Positions 24,424 to 31,059 of a stretch of 64,000 nucleotides of DNA are shown one piece after another. This stretch comes from Maricaulis virginensis. Lineage in GTDB: Bacteria; Pseudomonadota; Alphaproteobacteria; Caulobacterales; Maricaulaceae. The notes beneath the pieces are model-generated. The model was not told the DNA's origin. It saw nothing but the letters and a program-made list of their open reading frames with translations, and did no database searches. The stretch is taken from NCBI RefSeq assembly GCF_027922185.1, contig NZ_BSFE01000013.1:1-64000 (forward strand), given 5' to 3'. Within the stretch, counting starts at the first letter, position 1; each line of letters begins with the position of its first letter. A program made the position numbers and the translations under genes.

Positions 24424-26973
24424 TCAGAACCGGTCGAGCAGGCGTTCGATATAGTCCAGCTCTTCCTGGGTCAGGCCGCTTTCGGCGGCCCGGCGGCGCA
24501 GTTCTTCCAGGATGGCCCGGGCCCGGGCCCGGCTCATCTCCTCGGGCACCTCGACACCGGATCCGTCGGCGAAGGCGCCTTCGGACGGCCGGCCCAGCGG
24601 ATCGGTTTCCTCGCCTTCGCCCATGGCCTGTCCCCGGCCCTCTTCCATGCGTTCCATCAGCTCGCGAGCGAGTTCCTCGGCGCCCTCGCGCAACTGGGCG
24701 AGCGCCTGTTCCTGGGCGGCCAGTGCGTCTTCGGTACTGCCCTGGCGCAGAGCCTCCTCGGCCTCGCGCATGGCCTGGCCGGCCTGGCCGAGCGTCTCGC
24801 CGCTCTCGCCTTCACCGGGCACGGCCTCGGCCGACTCGCCGAAGCGCTGGGCCAGCTGGCCCTGGGCGTCCGCCAGCTGCTGGGTGCTCGACGCACCGCC
24901 GCTCTGGTTCTCGGCCAGCGATTGCGAACCCTGACCGGAGGGCTGGCCCGACTGCTCGCCGCTTTGCGGAGCACCACCGCCCTGCTGTTGCTGCTGGTTC
25001 AGGCCGAAGGTCTGGTCCTGCAGGTCGCGCTGCTCGCCGATCATCTCGCCGAGTTCTTCCAGCGCCTCGCGCATGGCTTCCGAGGTGGCGTCGCTTTCGC
25101 CCTCGCCGCCAGTACCCTGGCCCATCTGCATCTGCATGTTGCGCAGAAGCTCGCTCAACGCGGCCAATGCCTGGCGTGCCTCGGCCGTATCGCCCAGCTC
25201 GGCGGCCTCGCGCAGGGCGTTCAGCATTTCCTGCAGCATCTGCTGGTCAAGCTGCGGACCGCCGCCGCCTTCGGCAAAATTGCCTTCTTCGGCGGCCTCG
25301 CGGGCGAGGGCGGCCATGTAGTTGTCCATCGCCTCTTCATAGGCCTCGAACAGGGCGGCCAGCTCGGTCTCGTCGGCACCGCGCGCCATGGCTTCCATCA
25401 GAGCCCGCTCGGCGGCGCGCAGTGCGGCTTCCGCATCGGCCAGAGAGCCCAGCTCGGCGCGCAGGGCGATATTCCACAGATCGTCGTCCAGCCCGGTCAG
25501 GTCGACCTGGTCGCGCGCCCGGCGCAGGCGGTGCACGGTCTCGCGAATGCCCAGATAGACGATCGGATCGTCGAAGAAATAGATCGGCGCGTCGGAAATC
25601 GCGTCCAGCGCGCGGGCGGCATATTGCAGGCCTTCCGGGGCGCGCTCGATCCGGCGCTCGGGCTCTTCAGCCAGATAGGCCGGGCCGGGCGGGATATCCT
25701 CGGCATACATCACCGGGCGCTCGGGCAGGGGGGCATAGGCGGCATCGGCCGCCATCACGCCGCGGCGCTGTTCGGCCACGGCGCGGGCCAGCGCGTCCAG
25801 GAATACCCGTTCGGGCAGGGTCACGCCCAGGGGCGGCGACAGGCCCTCATTGCCGGCCGCGTCGGTGACGGCCAGGCGGATCGTCACGCGCGAGCCGGCC
25901 AGCGGGTGGCGGGCGGTTTCCAGCAGCGTGCCCAGACCTTCGCCCTCGCTGAGCGGCGTGACGGATACAGCGTCGATCGGCAGGCGCTCCCAGCCGGCGC
26001 TCTCATCCTCTTCCGGGCGGATATCGAGTGCGTAGCCGGTGGGGCCGTAATCGTCCTGCACCGAAAAGCGCAGATCGAGTTCGCCGGCCGATGTCGCGTC
26101 GGGGACGGCGAGCAGGCGCACGCGTGGCGGTGTGTCGGGAATGGCGTCGAGCGTCCAGGTCTCGCGCGTGCCGGGCGCGGCCAGGCGGACGGTGGCATCG
26201 CCGGTGACAGGCGCGCGGACCTCCCAGACGCCATCGCCGATTTCGCGGACTTCGCCACGCTCTGTTCCCGCTTCGCTGCGCAGGGTGAGGCGCGGCTCGC
26301 GCCGGCTGCCGGCCACACGGGTGATGAAGGTCGAGCCTTCCGGCACTTCGGCGCTGCGCTCGGTCTCCGCCAGGAAGACCGGCGCGCGTCCGGTATAGGC
26401 CGGCGGGTCGATCCAGGCGTCGATGCTCAGGGTTTCACCGCCCGCCAGAATGGGCGTCAGGCCGAAGGCCTCGCCCAGACGGTCGCGGGCCGCCGGTCCG
26501 GCGACCAGCCAGGACACCACGAGCAGCAGGCCCAGCGTGCCGCGCAGGGCCCAGCGGTCGGTGCGGGCCCAGGCGGCCTTGGGGCGGCGGGCATGGGCCG
26601 AGGCGAGGCGGCGGCGCATGCGGGCCTGGTGTTCCTGCCAGACACGCAGGGCGACAGGATCGCTGCCGGATGGTTTGTCGGTGAGCGCCTCGTGCGGGCG
26701 TGCCTCGATGCCGCTGTCCTCTTCGACACGGCGGGCCAGCGCATCGGCATCGGGCCAGCGGAAGGCGCGGATGCCGCGCCAGGTCAGCCAGGCCGCGGGC
26801 AACAGGGTGGCAAGGGCATAGATCGCGCGCCAGGGATCGCCGATCCGGTCCCACAAGCCCAGAAGAGCCAGAATCGCAAAGGCAGAAGCCCAGGCCAGAA
26901 CAGGCCAGAGCACCGGAACCGAGGCTTCCCAGACAAGGGCGCACCCGGCAGCTATGAGCGAGCGGCGACGCAT
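24424..26973 (-). CDS. TIGR02302/DUF4175 family large membrane protein
   Basis: An 849-residue alphaproteobacterial protein. Two N-terminal membrane segments, then VSWLVAGPAARDRLGEAFG, lead into a large periplasmic beta-rich region (PPAYTGRAPVFL, PRVRLLAVPD). A helical, Gln/Glu/Ala-rich C-terminal half holds Gln-rich low-complexity runs and ends LTQEELDYIERLLDRF. Relatives are annotated TIGR02302 with no known role. I prefer the ATG at 26973 over the TTG two codons upstream. It lies 68 bases downstream of lptM in the argH operon. Related genomes, as I recall them, often have lysA at this point; here it is absent. Confidence 0.88.
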   Translation of the reverse strand: MRRRSLIAAGCALVWEASVPVLWPVLAWASAFAILALLGLWDRIGDPWRAIYALATLLPAAWLTWRGIRAFRWPDADALARRVEEDSGIEARPHEALTDKPSGSDPVALRVWQEHQARMRRRLASAHARRPKAAWARTDRWALRGTLGLLLVVSWLVAGPAARDRLGEAFGLTPILAGGETLSIDAWIDPPAYTGRAPVFLAETERSAEVPEGSTFITRVAGSRREPRLTLRSEAGTERGEVREIGDGVWEVRAPVTGDATVRLAAPGTRETWTLDAIPDTPPRVRLLAVPDATSAGELDLRFSVQDDYGPTGYALDIRPEEDESAGWERLPIDAVSVTPLSEGEGLGTLLETARHPLAGSRVTIRLAVTDAAGNEGLSPPLGVTLPERVFLDALARAVAEQRRGVMAADAAYAPLPERPVMYAEDIPPGPAYLAEEPERRIERAPEGLQYAARALDAISDAPIYFFDDPIVYLGIRETVHRLRRARDQVDLTGLDDDLWNIALRAELGSLADAEAALRAAERALMEAMARGADETELAALFEAYEEAMDNYMAALAREAAEEGNFAEGGGGPQLDQQMLQEMLNALREAAELGDTAEARQALAALSELLRNMQMQMGQGTGGEGESDATSEAMREALEELGEMIGEQRDLQDQTFGLNQQQQQGGGAPQSGEQSGQPSGQGSQSLAENQSGGASSTQQLADAQGQLAQRFGESAEAVPGEGESGETLGQAGQAMREAEEALRQGSTEDALAAQEQALAQLREGAEELARELMERMEEGRGQAMGEGEETDPLGRPSEGAFADGSGVEVPEEMSRARARAILEELRRRAAESGLTQEELDYIERLLDRF

Positions 26974-27041
26974 GCACAAACCCTATCATGGCCAACGCGA
27001 TAGACGAGAGCCACATGCATTACGATTTGGAGAGCCGGGCG

Positions 27042-27194
27042 CTAGTTTTCGCTGTCGCCGCCGGCGTTTTCGTCCTGCGGCGGCGGATCGCCCCACAGGG
27101 GTGGCGGGCGTTCCAGTTCGCCGCGCAGGCCGCAGGCGGCGACGGTCAGGGCGCTCAGGGTCGCAAGGACCAGGGCGGCAAGGCGTCGTTTCAT
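27042..27194 (-). CDS. lptM: LptM (YifL-like) small lipoprotein
   Basis: A 50-residue lipoprotein. The signal peptide MKRRLAALVLATLSALTVAA ends at the lipobox Cys21. The mature start CGLRGELERPPPLW matches the LptM/YifL pattern (CG-x-K/R-G-x-L-x-x-PP). In E. coli, LptM helps the LPS translocon LptDE mature at the outer membrane. The remaining tail is acidic and disordered. It sits 35 bases after argH, the usual alphaproteobacterial position. An in-frame ATG two codons upstream is possible. Confidence 0.85.
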   Translation of the reverse strand: MKRRLAALVLATLSALTVAACGLRGELERPPPLWGDPPPQDENAGGDSEN

Positions 27195-27229
27195 GTCCAT
27201 TCCCTCAACTCCGGACCGGCGCTGCACGG

Positions 27230-28636
27230 CTAGCCCAGCCGGGCTTTCCACGCGGCGACCTGTTCGCGCACACGCACCGGCGAGGTGCCACCGAAACTGG
27301 TGCGGCTTTCCATCGATGCCCGGGCACTCAACACGGAAAACACGCGTTCGTCGATCCCCGGTTCGACGCTCTGCATCTCGTCCAGTGACAGTTGTGCCAG
27401 CGGGATATCGCGCTTCTCGGCCATCTTCACGATCGAGCCGGAGATGTGATGGGCGTCGCGGAAGGGCTTGCCCAGTTCGCGCACCACCCAGTCGGCCAGA
27501 TCCGTGGCGTCGGAATAGGCTTCGCCGGCAGCCGCTTCCATCGCCGCGCCGTGGAAGGTGAGATCGGCGGTCATGCCGGCCATCGCCAGCAGCGCCAGTT
27601 CCAGATCGTCGATCGCCTGGAAGACCGGCGCCTTGTCTTCCTGCAGGTCTTTCGAATAGGCCAGCGGCAGGCCCTTCACCACGGTCAGCAGCCCGGTCAG
27701 CGAGCCGATGATGCGGCCCGGCTTGGCGCGCACCAGTTCGGCGGCGTCCGGATTGCGCTTTTGCGGCATGATCGAGGAGCCGGTCGACCAGGCGTCCGAC
27801 AGGCTGGCGAAGCCGAAACGGCGCGTGCACCACAGCACGATCTCCTCGGCGAAGCGCGACAGGTTCACCGCGCAGATCGCCGCCGCCGAGAGCACTTCCA
27901 GCGCGAAGTCGCGCGCCGCGACACCATCGAGCGAATTGGCCATGGGCCGGTCGAAGCCGAGCGCCTTCGCGGTCATCTTGCGGTCGATGGGAAAGGCCGT
28001 GCCGGCCAGTGCCGCACAGCCCAGCGGGCTTTCATTGAGGCGCTTGCGGGCGTCGGCAAAGCGGCCGCGATCGCGCTGCGCCACTTCGACATAGGACAGG
28101 AGGTGGTGCGCCAGCGAGACCGGCTGGGCGGTCTGCAGATGGGTAAAGCCGGGCATCACCTGGTCGACATGCTTTTCGGCCTGGGCGACGAGGGCCTTCT
28201 GGTATTCTGCCAGCTGGGCATCGATCCGGTCGCAGGCATCGCGCAGCCAGAGGCGGAAGTCGGTCGCGACCTGGTCATTGCGCGAGCGGGCGGTGTGCAG
28301 GCGGCCGGCCGGTTCGCCGACAATCGCCTTCAGCCGCGCCTCGACATTCATGTGCACGTCTTCCAGCGCGGCCGACCAGGTGAAGTCGCCGGCGCGGATC
28401 TCCTCACGGATTTGTTCCAGGCCCTGGCGGATTGCCGCAGCATCCTCGCTTGAAATCACACCGGTTTCGCTCAACATCTGGGCATGGGCGAGGGATCCGT
28501 CGATATCCTGCTCGGCCATGCGCCGGTCGACATCGACGGAGGCATTGATGGCTTCCATCACCGCCGACGGCCCGGCATCGAAACGTCCGCCCCACATGGC
28601 GCTGGACTTGGAGGGTTGCGGGGATTTCTCGACCAT
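27230..28636 (-). CDS. argH: argininosuccinate lyase
   Basis: A 468-residue fumarase/aspartase-superfamily enzyme that cleaves argininosuccinate to arginine and fumarate. The N-terminus MWGGRFDAGPSAVMEAINAS, HTARSRNDQVATDFRLW, THLQTAQPVSLAHHLL and the signature GSSIMPQKRNPDAAEL are all present. The C-terminal domain ends VREQVAAWKARLG. The ATG at 28636 was chosen because longer in-frame starts would cross the divergent tlpA gene. argH and tlpA starts are 33 bases apart, so their promoters must overlap. lptM and the TIGR02302 gene follow in the same direction. Confidence 0.97.
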   Translation of the reverse strand: MVEKSPQPSKSSAMWGGRFDAGPSAVMEAINASVDVDRRMAEQDIDGSLAHAQMLSETGVISSEDAAAIRQGLEQIREEIRAGDFTWSAALEDVHMNVEARLKAIVGEPAGRLHTARSRNDQVATDFRLWLRDACDRIDAQLAEYQKALVAQAEKHVDQVMPGFTHLQTAQPVSLAHHLLSYVEVAQRDRGRFADARKRLNESPLGCAALAGTAFPIDRKMTAKALGFDRPMANSLDGVAARDFALEVLSAAAICAVNLSRFAEEIVLWCTRRFGFASLSDAWSTGSSIMPQKRNPDAAELVRAKPGRIIGSLTGLLTVVKGLPLAYSKDLQEDKAPVFQAIDDLELALLAMAGMTADLTFHGAAMEAAAGEAYSDATDLADWVVRELGKPFRDAHHISGSIVKMAEKRDIPLAQLSLDEMQSVEPGIDERVFSVLSARASMESRTSFGGTSPVRVREQVAAWKARLG

Positions 28637-28669
28637 CGGGGATTCCTGCGGATTTGGGAGCGAAGCGAT

Positions 28670-29254
28670 ATGAAGACTCCACTTGGAATAGCCATTTTTG
28701 GCATGGCCGCAATCCTCGTGGTGGGATTCCTTGTCGTGGTGTTCAGCGCGATGGACCAGAGCGATGCGGGCGGGTTGGAAAGCTATGCCCGCGGCGAGAT
28801 GCGCCGGTTCACCCAGATCGACGATGCGCCGCCCCAGCCGGAAGCCGTCTATGTCGACGAAAACGGCGATGAGGTGCGCCTGTCGGATTATCGCGGCCAG
28901 GTGATCCTGGTGAATTTCTGGGCCACCTGGTGTGGGCCCTGCGTGGAGGAAATGCCGGCGCTGGACCGGCTGCAGGCCGATCTTGGCGGCGAAGACTTCC
29001 AGGTCGTCACCGTCAGTCTCGACCGCTCGATGGACGAGGTGCTGGCCTTCTTCGAGCGGATCGAGCTGGAAAACCTGCCGATCATCCATGACAGCAATCT
29101 GGCCAGCTTCTCCCAGATCCGCACGCCCGGCCTGCCGACCTCGGTGCTCTACGACCGTCAGGGCCGCGAACTGGGCCGGGTCACAGCGCCGGCCGAATGG
29201 GACAGCGAGGACGCCAAGGCCCTGATCCGGGCGGCGATTGCAAGGGGCGCTTGA
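28670..29254 (+). CDS. TlpA/ResA-like thiol-disulfide oxidoreductase, membrane anchored
   Basis: A 194-residue thioredoxin-fold protein with an N-terminal membrane anchor (IAIFGMAAILVVGFLVVVFS) and a periplasmic redoxin domain. The active site is WCGPC (87-91) in NFWATWCGPCVEEMPALDRL. The cis-proline region reads TPGLPTSVLYDRQG. Such proteins keep periplasmic thiols reduced, often for cytochrome maturation. GGGAG precedes the ATG. Divergence from argH is a known alphaproteobacterial arrangement. Its natural partner cannot be told from the window. Confidence 0.93.
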   Translation: MKTPLGIAIFGMAAILVVGFLVVVFSAMDQSDAGGLESYARGEMRRFTQIDDAPPQPEAVYVDENGDEVRLSDYRGQVILVNFWATWCGPCVEEMPALDRLQADLGGEDFQVVTVSLDRSMDEVLAFFERIELENLPIIHDSNLASFSQIRTPGLPTSVLYDRQGRELGRVTAPAEWDSEDAKALIRAAIARGA

Positions 29255-29265
29255 GCGAGCGGCAT

Positions 29266-30696
29266 CTAGTTCCTTGGAAAATCATTATTGTAGCCGCTCC
29301 CCTGCGTCATGCGGACCCATCGGATCGCGCCGTCATTCGCTTCGATGAACTGGTAGGTCGTGTTCTGCGATGGCGAGATGAGTGTCGCGGGGCCGACGGG
29401 GACAAGTGTTTGTGCCGCCGCGTCGCCGGGGGCTGTGAGGGTGAGGGCACCGTCTGCCACCGAGAAGACCAGTCCGTCGCCATACGTGCCGGCGAAACGC
29501 TGGAGATCCGCCGCGGGCAGACCGGCCTCCGTGTAGACCGTGGGCTCCAGCAGAGGCCAGCCGTATTCATGCGCAACCGACCGCGCAATCGAGGCCATCA
29601 GGTTGAAACCGTTATCGCTGTTGGTCATGACGACCAGCGCCTGATTGCCGGGCAGATGGCCCACCATGTAGCTGGTGAAGCCGGCATTGCTGCCCCAGTG
29701 CTCGACCAGCACTTCGCCATCGGCGCCCGGCGTCCGGGTAAAGCCCAGCCGGCCTTCGGAGTGCGCGAAAACCTCTGCGGCCAGTTCAGGGGAGAGGATA
29801 CGGCCCGCGCCCGTTGCCCGATCCTCCATCAGCGTGCCCATGAAGCGGGCCAGATCGCCCGGTGTCGACCACATGCCGCCGGCCGCGAGGAAGGGAAACA
29901 GCCTGTCGGGATAGGGCTGCAGCGCGTTGGAATAACCGGTCGCGGCCGCTGCGTTCAGTGCCGGCGGGGCCGGCTGGGCAAAAGTGCTGCGCGTCATGCC
30001 GGCCGGGGAGAAGACGATCCGCTCCGCGGCGGTCTGGAAATCCTCGCCGGTCGCGTCCTGCACCAGTTTCTGGATGATGGCATAGCCGGGATTGGAGTAG
30101 CGGTAGCGCGCGCCGGGGACGGCTTCCACGGCGGCCGGCGGATCCACCGAAGGCGGCGCACCGGTCAGCATGGCCTCGATCGAGGGGAGCGGTTCGCCCG
30201 GATCGTAGGCCGACCAAAGATGATTGGCGATGCCGGCCGTGTGGCCGACCAGGCGGCGCAGGGTGACGGGCTCTTCGGCCGTGAATGCGCTGGCGGGGAT
30301 CTGCCAGTCGTGCAGATAATCGTCGACATCCGCGTCCAGGCTCAGCGCGCCCCGGTCGACCAGGTGCAGCGCCATCATGGCCGCCACGGGCTTGCTCAGC
30401 GAAGCCGCCGCGAACACGGTGTCGGGCGTGACCGGAGCTGCCGTGGCAAGATCGGCATAGCCGAACGTCATCTGCCAGGCGATTTCTCCATCCTCGATGA
30501 AAGCCATGCCGAGCCCGGGAATATCCTGCTCCAGCATCGCCTGCGGGATCGACCTCGCGTCGAGATGGCCTTCCAGATAGTGGGCGGGAAGCACGCTTTC
30601 CCGGATGCGGTCGGGCGATGACTGCAACCCGGGCACGGGCTCGCCCTGCAGGGAGAGTGCAGCAAGTGCGGCCAGGCACGGCGCCAGAATACTCAT
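29266..30696 (-). CDS. secreted serine hydrolase, beta-lactamase class C-like
   Basis: A 476-residue protein with a short signal peptide (MSILAPCLAALAALSLQG). The penicillin-binding-protein/class C fold shows SLSK (SxxK nucleophile), YSN (YxN) in RYRYSNPGYAIIQ, and HWGSN at the third motif. A C-terminal beta domain of about 100 residues (FAGTYGDGLVFSVADGALTL) is the lipocalin-like extension found in many of these esterases or peptidases. Substrate is unknown: peptide, ester or beta-lactam are all possible. It converges on tlpA with 11 bases between. Confidence 0.9.
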   Translation of the reverse strand: MSILAPCLAALAALSLQGEPVPGLQSSPDRIRESVLPAHYLEGHLDARSIPQAMLEQDIPGLGMAFIEDGEIAWQMTFGYADLATAAPVTPDTVFAAASLSKPVAAMMALHLVDRGALSLDADVDDYLHDWQIPASAFTAEEPVTLRRLVGHTAGIANHLWSAYDPGEPLPSIEAMLTGAPPSVDPPAAVEAVPGARYRYSNPGYAIIQKLVQDATGEDFQTAAERIVFSPAGMTRSTFAQPAPPALNAAAATGYSNALQPYPDRLFPFLAAGGMWSTPGDLARFMGTLMEDRATGAGRILSPELAAEVFAHSEGRLGFTRTPGADGEVLVEHWGSNAGFTSYMVGHLPGNQALVVMTNSDNGFNLMASIARSVAHEYGWPLLEPTVYTEAGLPAADLQRFAGTYGDGLVFSVADGALTLTAPGDAAAQTLVPVGPATLISPSQNTTYQFIEANDGAIRWVRMTQGSGYNNDFPRN

Positions 30697-30816
30697 CGGC
30701 AGGGTCCGTTATCTGTCGGCATCTTTTGGAGAAACAGCCGGTTGGCAGGATGCCGTCAGTCAAGCAGCACCGCCGCTCCGGAACAACTTACTGTGTCGTA
30801 AGGGGGCACCGGACAG

Positions 30817-30847
30817 AAAAAAGGGCCGTCCACAACGCGGACGGCCC
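30817..30847 (-). terminator. Rho-independent terminator of the candidate small RNA
   Basis: On the minus strand a 9-bp stem, GGGCCGTCC (arms 30823-30831 and 30839-30847), is followed by six T residues (30817-30822). This is a textbook intrinsic terminator. The TonB receptor gene already has one 155 bases earlier, so this one probably serves a separate transcript. Confidence 0.85.
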
Positions 30848-30985
30848 TGTGAGTTTGAAACCTTGCCCGGAGGGATAAGCGGGAAGGTCACCCGGTCGGG
30901 GAGGAGCGGGTCGGCGCCTGTCTACGCCGATAACGCGACGGATCGGTGACGCCTGGAAGACAGTTTCGCGTCGGTCGCGCCGAGA
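30817..30985 (-). ncRNA. candidate small RNA with CUCCUCCC hairpin loop and its own terminator
   Basis: On the minus strand this stretch has no ORF but is flanked by two separate terminators. One ends the TonB gene at 31002-31036. A second lies at 30817-30847. Between them are two hairpins. ACCCG/CGGGT (arms 30890-30894 and 30907-30911) exposes CUCCUCCC in its loop. CCCG/CGGG (30866-30869 and 30880-30883) has a CUUAUCCCUC loop. Alphaproteobacterial CcsR/'cuckoo' RNAs share the plan of anti-Shine-Dalgarno CUCCUCCC loops followed by a strong terminator. The 5' end is not determined; the interval given assumes a start near 30985. Confidence 0.5.
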
Positions 30986-31001
30986 ATTAACTATCGGAAA
31001 T

Positions 31002-31036
31002 AAAAAGAAAAACCCCGGGCCGAAGGCCCGGGGTTT
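31002..31036 (-). terminator. terminator of the TonB receptor gene
   Basis: A 12-bp stem (arms 31010-31021 and 31025-31036) with a 3-base GAA loop lies 24 bases after the TonB receptor stop. On the minus strand it is followed by a T-rich tail (TTTTTCTTTTTA). The right side ends in TTT, so weak activity on the plus strand is also possible. Confidence 0.9.
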
Positions 31037-31059
31037 CCTGTGTGGAATGCAATGCTCGC

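Noticed and set aside
24922..27003. Plus-strand 693-codon open frame opposite the TIGR02302 gene
   Set aside because: It is a mirror of GC-rich coding on the other strand; the product is Gly/Gln/Arg-rich without recognisable domains.
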